This document shows positions 1 to 5,770 of a stretch of 9,454 bases of DNA, one piece after another. The DNA is taken from the NCBI GenBank assembly GCA_016649475.1, contig JAENXP010000049.1, positions 1-9,454 on the forward strand, read 5' to 3'. The DNA is from Burkholderiales bacterium (GTDB lineage: Bacteria; Pseudomonadota; Gammaproteobacteria; Burkholderiales; SG8-39). Numbering within the stretch: position 1 is the first letter of the stretch; every line of letters begins with the position of its first letter. The notes under the pieces were generated by a model. The model did no database searches, was not told the DNA's origin, and saw nothing but the letters and a program-made list of their open reading frames with translations. The translations under genes were made by a program, and so were the position numbers.

Positions 1-812
1 AGGAGAAAGCCTGTTTCGCCGTGACCGAACCCAATACCGGCCTCAACACCACCCGGCTCAAGACCCGCGCGGTGCGCGAAGGCGGACGCTATATCCTGTC
101 GGGGCAAAAGGTGTGGATTTCAACCGCCCAGGTCGCCGAGAAAATGCTGATCCTGGCGCGCACCACGCCGATCGAGGAGTGCCGCAAGCCGGCCGAGGGA
201 CTGTCGCTGTTCTATACCGATCTCGACCGGCGCTACATCGAAGTGCACGAGATCGACAAGATGGGCCGCGCTGCGGTCGATTCCAACCAGGTGTTCATCG
301 ACGGGCTCCCGGTACCGGTGGAAGACCGCCTGGGCGAGGAAGGCAAGGGGTTCGAATGCATACTGCACGGCATGAACCCGGAGCGCATACTCATCGCGTC
401 CGAATCGGTCGGACTCGGGCGCGCGGCGCTCGCGCGTGCGACGCAGTACGCGAAAGAACGCATCGTGTTCGACCGGCCCATAGGCCAGAACCAGGGCATC
501 CAGCATCCGCTCGCGGCGTGCTGGATGGAACTGGAGGCGGCCAACCTGATGGTGTTCAAGGCGGCGAGCCTGTACGACGGCGGCCAGGCCTGCGGCGCCG
601 AAGCCAACGCGGCCAAATACCTGGCGGGCGAAGCCTGCTTCAACACCTGCCAGCAGGCCCTGATGACCCACGGCGGCTTCGGCTACGCCAAGGAATACCA
701 CGTCGAGCGCTATTTGCGCGAAAGCCTGGTCGGGCGCATCGCGCCGATTTCACCGCAGCTGATCCTGTGCTTTATCGCCGAGAAGGTTCTCGGTCTGCCC
801 AAATCGTATTGA
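1..812 (+). CDS. acyl-CoA dehydrogenase, 5'-truncated by window edge
   Basis: This is the C-terminal 269 residues of an FAD-dependent acyl-CoA dehydrogenase, which introduces a 2,3 double bond into acyl-CoA and passes electrons to electron-transfer flavoprotein. The frame is open from base 3, so the GTG at 21 is internal, not a start. The middle beta domain begins with ACFAVTEPNTGLNT (the flavin/substrate-binding TEP-G-N-T signature), followed by GQKVWIS. The C-terminal helical domain has ERIVFDRPIGQNQGIQHPLA and MTHGGFGYAKEYHVERYLRE. The protein ends normally in LGLPKSY. The region that in medium-chain enzymes holds the catalytic YEGT glutamate reads IAPISPQL here, without a glutamate. Instead a glutamate occurs in NPERILIA (codon 381-383), matching the base position of isovaleryl- and long-chain-type enzymes. 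The substrate cannot be assigned. The following gene in the same direction is 315 bases away, so operon membership is unclear. Confidence 0.93.
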   Translation, partial: EKACFAVTEPNTGLNTTRLKTRAVREGGRYILSGQKVWISTAQVAEKMLILARTTPIEECRKPAEGLSLFYTDLDRRYIEVHEIDKMGRAAVDSNQVFIDGLPVPVEDRLGEEGKGFECILHGMNPERILIASESVGLGRAALARATQYAKERIVFDRPIGQNQGIQHPLAACWMELEAANLMVFKAASLYDGGQACGAEANAAKYLAGEACFNTCQQALMTHGGFGYAKEYHVERYLRESLVGRIAPISPQLILCFIAEKVLGLPKSY

Positions 813-884
813 GGCGGATGCAGGTGAACGCAGTCAGGGGTAGGGCTCTATATGCGGCGTCTCAAATACGGCGCCTTGTCACCA

Positions 885-896
885 GCGCAATTGCGC
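885..896. repeat. 12-bp perfect palindrome
   Basis: GCGCAATTGCGC is a perfect palindrome 72 bases after the acyl-CoA dehydrogenase stop, and GCGC-rich sequence continues to 907. It could be an operator half-site pair or simply local GC/CG repetition. There is no further evidence for a function. Confidence 0.5.
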
Positions 897-908
897 GCTG
901 CGCGCGCC

Positions 909-957
909 AACCGTGTCTTTGGTAGGGATAAACACCATCCCTGCCAAAGACACGGTT
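909..957. repeat. 21-bp inverted repeat, 7-base loop
   Basis: Left arm 909-929 (AACCGTGTCTTT...GGGAT) pairs with right arm 937-957 (ATCCC...AAAGACACGGTT). All 21 positions pair, twenty as Watson-Crick and one as a G-T pair (923 with 943), around the loop AAACACC at 930-936. No T-run follows the right arm, so it is not a normal terminator. It could be a REP- or MITE-like element, or an RNA-stabilising stem at the 3' end of the acyl-CoA dehydrogenase transcript. Confidence 0.9.
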
Positions 958-998
958 ATGGTCAACAGCAAGAGCGGCTTGGCGTCGGTTTTATACAA

Positions 999-1049
999 GA
1001 TCGCCGATGGCCTACGGACAGGGTCATCATCCGTAGGCCATCGGCGATC
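999..1049. repeat. 20-bp perfect inverted repeat, 11-base loop
   Basis: Left arm 999-1018 (GATCGCCGATGG...ACGGA) is exactly complementary to right arm 1030-1049 (TCCGT...CCATCGGCGATC), with an 11-base loop at 1019-1029. There are no mismatches. It is followed after a single base (1050) by the next stem. The strict symmetry argues for selection or for recent insertion of a palindromic repeat element rather than chance. Confidence 0.92.
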
Positions 1050-1050
1050 C

Positions 1051-1074
1051 GCGCGGACGGTTTTTCGTCCGCGC
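1051..1074. repeat. 9-bp GC-rich stem with T5 in the loop
   Basis: GCGCGGACG (1051-1059) is perfectly complementary to CGTCCGCGC (1066-1074), with the loop GTTTTT. The T-run sits inside the loop, not after the stem, so this does not have intrinsic-terminator form. It starts two bases after the 20-bp repeat ends, so in RNA the two stems could stack. Confidence 0.8.
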
Positions 1075-1102
1075 AACAGCCCAACTCTGCCATAAACGGG
1101 GG

Positions 1103-1118
1103 CGCGACTTGAGTCGCG
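1103..1118. repeat. 7-bp inverted repeat just upstream of the transporter start
   Basis: CGCGACT (1103-1109) and AGTCGCG (1112-1118) are complementary around TG. In RNA this would probably form six pairs with a four-base loop. It covers the place where a ribosome binding site for the transporter would be expected, which could limit initiation. Confidence 0.55.
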
Positions 1119-1119
1119 A

Positions 1120-1132
1120 TTCAAAAATTGAA
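1120..1132. repeat. small AT-rich inverted repeat overlapping the TTG start
   Basis: TTCAA (1120-1124) and TTGAA (1128-1132) pair around AAA. The proposed TTG start codon (1128-1130) lies in the right arm. The stem is weak and may be chance; it is listed because it coincides with the start of the transporter gene. Confidence 0.35.
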
Positions 1133-2384
1133 GGTAGACTCACAACTCGAACAATCACATACGCGCACCGCGCTGACAGTACTCGGCGTTTGCGTGGTGC
1201 TGAACATGATAGGCCGCGGCACCGCCGACACCTATGTCGTGTTCCTGCTGCCCCTGGAACACGACCAGGGCTGGACGCGCTCGCAGACGACCAGCGTGTA
1301 TTCGATTTATCTGCTGGTCACCGGCCTGAGTTCGCCCATCGTCGGCATGCTGTTCGACCGCTGGGGGCCGCGCGCGCTCTATACCTGCGGCATGGCTTCG
1401 CTCGCAGGCGCCTATCTGCTCGCGCCGCAGGTGCAATCCCTGTGGCAGTTCTATGCCACGATCGGTGCGATGACCGGCATCGCGTCCGCCTTACTGGGCA
1501 TGGTGCCTTCGTCCAGTCTTATCAGCCGCTGGTTCCGTGAGCGGCTGGGCACGGCCATTTCGGCGGCCTTCGCCGGCCTGGGCCTGGGTGCGCTGCTCAT
1601 CGTGCCGGGAGCGCAGTACCTGCTGCAGACTCACGACTGGCGTGAAAGTTACCAGATCATGGGTGTCGTGCTTCTGGCCCTGGTGCCGCTGGTGTTTTTC
1701 CTGCCGTGGAAGCGCTACGCCGAAGGCCGCCCGGATTACGTACAGTTAAAAAAGAGCAGCACCGCGCCGGAGCACGACTGGACCGTGCGTGCGGCCTTGC
1801 GCACGCGCCCGTTCTGGGGCCTGGTCTGGGTGTTCTTCTTCACCGCCCTGGGCATGTTCACCATCATGGTGCAGACGGTGGCCTATCTGGTGGAGCAGGG
1901 TTTTTCCCCGATCGTTGCCGCCACCGCTTTCGGCTTTTCCGCCATGCTGTCGGTCATCGGCGTGATCGGCACCGGCGCCATTGCCGACCGTGTCGGCCCG
2001 CGCAACATCGTCAGCCTTACGTTCGTCGGCAGCATCGTCGGCGTGTTCATGCTGCTGCTGATGACCTGGTTCCCGGTGCAGGGCCTGCTGGTCGCCTTCG
2101 TCATCGCGTTCGGCCTTTGCCAGGGCGCGCGCGGCCCCATCATTTCGTCGATCAGCACGCGCTTGTTTGCAGGCAGCCATGTGGCCGGCATCTACGGTTT
2201 GATCTATGCGACCAACGCCGTCGGCGCCGGGCTGGGCGCCCTCATGGCCGGACTGCTTCACGACCTGACCGGCAGCTACCGTCCCAGTTTCGTGTTTTCG
2301 GTGTGCGCGCTGTTCATCGCCGGATTGCCGTTCTGGCGCGTGCCTGAATTGCGCGATTTCGGCATGCGCCGGTCCAAGCCTTAG
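1128..2384 (+). CDS. major facilitator superfamily transporter
   Basis: This 418-residue inner-membrane protein is a typical 12-helix secondary transporter. The loop 2-3 motif A appears as GMLFDRWGPRAL (residues 73-84) and its repeat in the second half as GAIADRVGPRNI (283-294). The segment SRWFRERLGTAI (133-144) resembles the oxalate/formate-antiporter and monocarboxylate-transporter-like branch, so a small organic acid is a reasonable but unproven substrate. Hydrophobic segments run from about residue 14 to 403 with a charged central loop near 195-220. The start is uncertain. An in-frame TGA lies at 1110-1112, and TTG at 1128 is the only common start before the first membrane helix; the ATG at 1206 would remove part of that helix. 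No good Shine-Dalgarno sequence precedes 1128. The aldehyde dehydrogenase follows 59 bases after the stop in the same direction, suggesting joint use. Confidence 0.88.
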   Translation: MKVDSQLEQSHTRTALTVLGVCVVLNMIGRGTADTYVVFLLPLEHDQGWTRSQTTSVYSIYLLVTGLSSPIVGMLFDRWGPRALYTCGMASLAGAYLLAPQVQSLWQFYATIGAMTGIASALLGMVPSSSLISRWFRERLGTAISAAFAGLGLGALLIVPGAQYLLQTHDWRESYQIMGVVLLALVPLVFFLPWKRYAEGRPDYVQLKKSSTAPEHDWTVRAALRTRPFWGLVWVFFFTALGMFTIMVQTVAYLVEQGFSPIVAATAFGFSAMLSVIGVIGTGAIADRVGPRNIVSLTFVGSIVGVFMLLLMTWFPVQGLLVAFVIAFGLCQGARGPIISSISTRLFAGSHVAGIYGLIYATNAVGAGLGALMAGLLHDLTGSYRPSFVFSVCALFIAGLPFWRVPELRDFGMRRSKP

Positions 2385-2432
2385 CAGGCGCGGGCGGGGG
2401 CTTTGCGCTAAGATTCGACGCTATCCGCGGAG

Positions 2433-2437
2433 AGGAG
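2433..2437 (+). promoter_or_regulatory. ribosome binding site deciding the aldehyde dehydrogenase start
   Basis: AGGAG at 2433-2437 abuts the first ATG (2438) with no spacer but lies six bases before the second ATG (2444). The second is therefore the better start, and MTM... is probably two residues too long. Confidence 0.7.
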
Positions 2438-2443
2438 ATGACC

Positions 2444-3922
2444 ATGCAAAAATATCAGATGTACATAGATGGCGCCTATGCAGCGCCGGCCTCGGGCAAG
2501 TGGTTTGACAGCTACAACCCCTACACCGGCGAGGTTTGGGCGCAGATCGCGCAGGGCGGCGCCGAGGATGCGGACCGCGCCGTGCGCGCGGCGCATCGGG
2601 CGCTTACCGAAGGGCCGTGGCCGCAACTCAGCGCCAGCCAGCGCGGTCTGCTGCTGCACAAGCTGGGCGATCTGGTGGCGCGCGACGCGAAAAAACTGGC
2701 CGAGACCGAGGTGCGCGACAACGGCAAGCTGATCGCCGAAATGCAGGGCCAGCTCAACTATATCCCGCAGTGGTACTACTATTTCGGCGGCCTCGCCGAC
2801 AAGATCCAGGGCGCGGTGATCCCGCTGGACAAGAAAGGCTTTTTCAATTTCACCCGGCACGAGCCCCTGGGGGTGGTGGCAGCGATCACGCCGTGGAACT
2901 CGCCGCTGTTGCTCACCGCGTGGAAGCTCGCGCCGGCGCTGGCTGCCGGCAACACGGTAGTGATCAAGCCCTCCGAGTTCACCTCGGCATCGACACTGGA
3001 ATTCGTAAAGCTGTTCGAGGAAGCGGGCTTTCCGCCCGGCGTGGTCAATGTGGTTACCGGCTTCGGCAAGGAAGTGGGCATGCCTCTGGTGGAACATCCG
3101 CTGGTCAGGAAAATCGCGTTCACGGGTTCGGACACTACCGGCCGCCTGATCAACGAGACCGCGGCGAAGACATTCAAGCGCGTGAGCCTGGAACTGGGCG
3201 GTAAATCTCCGAACATCGTGTTTGCCGACGCCAATCTGGAGGAGGCGGTCAACGGCGCCGTGTCCGGCATATTCGCCGCCACCGGCCAGACCTGCATCGC
3301 CGGCTCGCGCCTGTTGCTGCAGGAGAGCATCCACGATGCCTTCGTGGAGAAGTTGCTGGCGCTGGCGAAAACCGCGCGCATGGGCGACCCGATGAGCATG
3401 GATACCCAGGTCGGTCCGGTGACCACGCGGCCGCAGTACGAAAAAGTGCTCGGCTACATCGACATTGCGAAACAGGAAGGTGCGAAGCTTCTGCTCGGCG
3501 GCGGGGCGGCAACGCGCCCCGAATGCGGCAAGGGCTGGTTCGTCGAGCCCACCGTGTTTGCCGGAGTGAACAACAAAATGCGCATAGCGCAGGAGGAAGT
3601 GTTCGGCCCGGTGCTTTCGGTGATCAAGTTCAAGGACGAGGAGGAGGCGTTGGCGATCGCCAACGACGTGCGCTTCGGCCTGGGTTCGGGCGTATGGACC
3701 AGCGACATCGGCCGCGCCATGCGCATGTCCGAGCGCATCCAGGCCGGCACGGTATGGGTCAACACCTATCGCGCAGTCAGTTATCTGTCTCCCTTCGGCG
3801 GCTACAAGGATTCCGGCCTGGGACGCGAGAACGGCATGGAAGCGGTGCGCGAATACCTGCAGGTGAAGAGCGTCTTGATCAACACCGGTGCGGCAACCGG
3901 CAACCCGTTCGTGCTGCGATGA
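2444..3922 (+). CDS. NAD(P)-dependent aldehyde dehydrogenase
   Basis: This 492-residue soluble enzyme of the aldehyde dehydrogenase superfamily oxidises an aldehyde to a carboxylate through a cysteine thiohemiacetal. All core residues are present: Asn152 in ITPWNSP, Lys175 in VVIKPSE, the FTGS cofactor loop at 227-230, the general base Glu250 in LELGGKSP, the nucleophile Cys284 in GQTCIAGS, and Glu385 in EEVFGPV. The length is normal for the family. Subfamily is not settled; it resembles broad semialdehyde or betaine-type dehydrogenases, and the substrate is unknown. The start at 2444 is chosen on ribosome-binding-site spacing. The stop overlaps the next start as ATGA, so the downstream Nudix-MBL protein is likely translationally coupled. 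The upstream transporter ends 59 bases earlier with no clear terminator between. Confidence 0.95.
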   Translation: MQKYQMYIDGAYAAPASGKWFDSYNPYTGEVWAQIAQGGAEDADRAVRAAHRALTEGPWPQLSASQRGLLLHKLGDLVARDAKKLAETEVRDNGKLIAEMQGQLNYIPQWYYYFGGLADKIQGAVIPLDKKGFFNFTRHEPLGVVAAITPWNSPLLLTAWKLAPALAAGNTVVIKPSEFTSASTLEFVKLFEEAGFPPGVVNVVTGFGKEVGMPLVEHPLVRKIAFTGSDTTGRLINETAAKTFKRVSLELGGKSPNIVFADANLEEAVNGAVSGIFAATGQTCIAGSRLLLQESIHDAFVEKLLALAKTARMGDPMSMDTQVGPVTTRPQYEKVLGYIDIAKQEGAKLLLGGGAATRPECGKGWFVEPTVFAGVNNKMRIAQEEVFGPVLSVIKFKDEEEALAIANDVRFGLGSGVWTSDIGRAMRMSERIQAGTVWVNTYRAVSYLSPFGGYKDSGLGRENGMEAVREYLQVKSVLINTGAATGNPFVLR

Positions 3923-5574
3923 GCATGATTCCGCGTCCCGCCGCGACCCTGGTGCTGGTGCGCAACCAGGATACCGGCATGGAGGTACTCATGATCCGGC
4001 GCACGCAATCGGCCGCGTTCGTCGGCGGAGCGCATGTGTTTCCCGGCGGCGGCGTGGATGCGGCCGATTCTTCGGCCGAGCTGGCGGCTCATTGCGAGGG
4101 TCTGGACGATACCGAGGCGAGCCGGCTGCTGGGCGTGGAGCAAGGCGGACTGGCCTACTGGACCGCGGCCTTGCGCGAGTGCTTCGAGGAAGCGGGGCTG
4201 CTGCTCGCGCACGACGCGGACGGACGCTATGCCGATTTGAACCACACACAGCATCAGCATGTATTCGAACAATGGCGCGAGTCGATACGCGCCGGGCGCG
4301 CGACGCTGGGCGACCTGTGCCGCGAACACAAGCTGCGCCTCGCGGCGGGACGGCTTGCCTACTACAGCCACTGGATTACCCAGCCCGGGCGCCCGCGCCG
4401 CTACGACACACGCTTTTTCGTCGCCGAAACACCGTCCGCGCAGACTGCGTCGCACGACAACAGCGAAACCGTGGACCATATCTGGATCCGCCCCGCCGAA
4501 GCACTGGAGCGGCATCGGCGCGGGGAAATGCAGCTGGTGTTTCCGACGATCAAGACGCTGGAGGGCATTGCCCGCTTCGATAGCGCCGCTGCGCTGATGG
4601 AGTTTGCACGAACGCCCCGCAAAATGCCCACCATGTCGCCGCGCAGCGCCAGCAGCCGCGAAGGCAAGAAATTGCTGGTACCCGGCGATTACGCCTATGC
4701 CGAGGTCGGCAGGCTGGACCCGCGGGGCGAGGGCACGGCGGCCTGCGAAATCATTCCGGGCGCGGTCGTGCGGCTGTCGCCCAAAGTGCGGCGCATCACC
4801 GCGCCCAATCCGGGATACATGACCGGCCCGGGCACCAACACCTATCTACTCGGTGCGGGCGAGGAGGTCGCGGTGATCGACCCCGGTCCGGCCATCGATG
4901 CACACATCGAGGCGGTGATCAAAGCAGCCGGGGCGCGCATACGCTGGATCCTCGTCACCCATACCCACCTCGACCATTCGCCCGCCGCCGCGCTGCTGCA
5001 GGCGCAGACCGGGGCGCAACTCATGGGCATGCCGCCGCCGCCGTACGAGCGCCAGGACCAGAGCTTTCGCCCCGAGCGCGTGCCCGCCCACGGCGAGCGC
5101 ATCGAAGTGGCCGGCTGCACGCTGCGCGTGATCCACGCACCCGGACACGCATCGAACCAGCTTTGCTATTTCCTCGAGGAAGAGAAGCTGCTGTTCACCG
5201 GCGACCACATCATGCAGGGCTCGACCGTGGTCATCAATCCGCCCGACGGCGACATGCGCGTGTATCTCGATTCGCTGCGCCAGCTGCAGGGCGAAGACAT
5301 CGACTGGTTTGCACCGGGGCATGGATTCCTGATGGACAAGACGCAGGAAGTGCTGGAACGCCTGCTGATTCACCGCCTCGAGCGCGAAAACAAGGTGCTG
5401 AAGGCATTGCGCGAGGCCGGCACGGCCACGCTGGAACAGCTGGTGCCCGCGGTATACGATGACGTGTCGACGCGTTTATATGCCGTGGCGAGCCGATCCT
5501 TGCTGGCGCATCTGCTCAAGCTCGGGAGCGAAGGCAGGGCGCAGGAAACCGGGGCGGGGTGGCGCATGGCATGA
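3919..5574 (+). CDS. Nudix hydrolase fused to metallo-beta-lactamase-fold hydrolase
   Basis: This 551-residue protein has two catalytic domains. Residues about 5-230 are Nudix: AFVGGAHVFPGGGVD (33-47) resembles the entry to the Nudix box of NUDT19-type CoA diphosphatases, and RECFEEAGL (86-94) completes the REUxEExGU core. The gap between the two parts is about 27 residues longer than in a classical box, an insertion also typical of NUDT19. Residues about 250-540 are an MBL-fold hydrolase like LACTB2: NPGYMTGPGTNTYL (297-310), THTHLDH with His348, His350, Asp352 and His353, then His410, Asp429 and His468 as further metal ligands. The C-terminal part (about 486-540) fits the winged helix of that family. 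Both active sites look intact. The ATG at 3919 overlaps the aldehyde dehydrogenase stop and no Shine-Dalgarno is evident, which points to coupled translation. The open frame extends upstream into the dehydrogenase, but that part has no domain character. The substrate of either domain is inferred only from family. Confidence 0.9.
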   Translation: MSMIPRPAATLVLVRNQDTGMEVLMIRRTQSAAFVGGAHVFPGGGVDAADSSAELAAHCEGLDDTEASRLLGVEQGGLAYWTAALRECFEEAGLLLAHDADGRYADLNHTQHQHVFEQWRESIRAGRATLGDLCREHKLRLAAGRLAYYSHWITQPGRPRRYDTRFFVAETPSAQTASHDNSETVDHIWIRPAEALERHRRGEMQLVFPTIKTLEGIARFDSAAALMEFARTPRKMPTMSPRSASSREGKKLLVPGDYAYAEVGRLDPRGEGTAACEIIPGAVVRLSPKVRRITAPNPGYMTGPGTNTYLLGAGEEVAVIDPGPAIDAHIEAVIKAAGARIRWILVTHTHLDHSPAAALLQAQTGAQLMGMPPPPYERQDQSFRPERVPAHGERIEVAGCTLRVIHAPGHASNQLCYFLEEEKLLFTGDHIMQGSTVVINPPDGDMRVYLDSLRQLQGEDIDWFAPGHGFLMDKTQEVLERLLIHRLERENKVLKALREAGTATLEQLVPAVYDDVSTRLYAVASRSLLAHLLKLGSEGRAQETGAGWRMA

Positions 5575-5666
5575 GCCGGCGGGTGGCCGATCTTGCCGGG
5601 CGATTGAACAGCTGTTGTTGCCGAGGGCGACTGCGGATGAAAAGAAATTGCCTGAGTCCAACAGGC

Positions 5667-5684
5667 ATTTGATACACATCAAAT
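5667..5684. promoter_or_regulatory. FNR/Anr-type binding site upstream of ccoN
   Basis: ATTTGATACACATCAAAT contains the complete consensus TTGAT-N4-ATCAA at 5669-5682, and the symmetry extends two more bases each side. FNR-family regulators (FNR, Anr, FixK) bind this sequence and commonly activate cbb3 oxidase genes at low oxygen. Its centre lies 95 bases before the ccoN start, and it is the only match to this consensus that I noticed. Confidence 0.9.
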
Positions 5685-5703
5685 TCGTAGGCGATCACGC
5701 CGA

Positions 5704-5709
5704 TACCAT
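5704..5709 (+). promoter_or_regulatory. candidate -10 element of the cco operon promoter
   Basis: TACCAT matches four of six bases of TATAAT. Its centre is 31 bases from the centre of the FNR-type site, close to the 32 expected when the site overlaps -35 at about -41.5. Transcription would then start near 5716, leaving a leader of about 55 bases before ccoN. No separate -35 hexamer is needed in such class II promoters. The position is inferred from geometry. Confidence 0.5.
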
Positions 5710-5770
5710 TCGGGCTGGGGCAAATTGGCGTGCCGCCAGGTAGCTGATCATTGAGGGGAGCGAGACGGGC

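Larger units (their letters stand above)
813..1127. other. 315-base intergenic region rich in inverted repeats
   Basis: No convincing gene lies between the acyl-CoA dehydrogenase stop and the transporter start. Short open frames on both strands run straight through the hairpin arms and look like accidents. The space holds a series of inverted repeats, listed separately, covering most of 885-896, 909-957, 999-1049, 1051-1074, 1103-1118 and 1120-1132. None is followed by a run of T on the + strand, so none is a standard intrinsic terminator. I found no promoter with good -35/-10 spacing. The stretch 958-998 between the two largest stems shows nothing recognisable. Confidence 0.75.

Noticed and set aside
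1051..1074. GC stem with T5 as an intrinsic terminator
   Set aside because: The T-run is in the loop between the arms rather than after the stem, so it lacks terminator layout on either strand.
852..1112. 86-codon frame on + strand in the gap after the acyl-CoA dehydrogenase
   Set aside because: It runs through all the large inverted-repeat arms, has no ribosome binding site and no recognisable domain.
879..1124. 81-codon frame on - strand containing a hydrophobic LLLLTITVSLAG stretch like a signal peptide
   Set aside because: The hydrophobic part is the reverse reading of a hairpin arm and its surroundings; the frame ends soon after, with no mature protein, so it is probably chance.
3523..3918. 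N-terminal extension of the Nudix-MBL frame into the aldehyde dehydrogenase gene
   Set aside because: The extension is an out-of-frame reading of conserved dehydrogenase codons; the ATG at 3919 begins directly before the Nudix domain.
5649..5667. TGCCTG/CAGGCA stem upstream of ccoN as a terminator of the Nudix-MBL gene
   Set aside because: It has only six pairs with a seven-base loop and is followed by just three T; it abuts the FNR-type site and is too weak to call.
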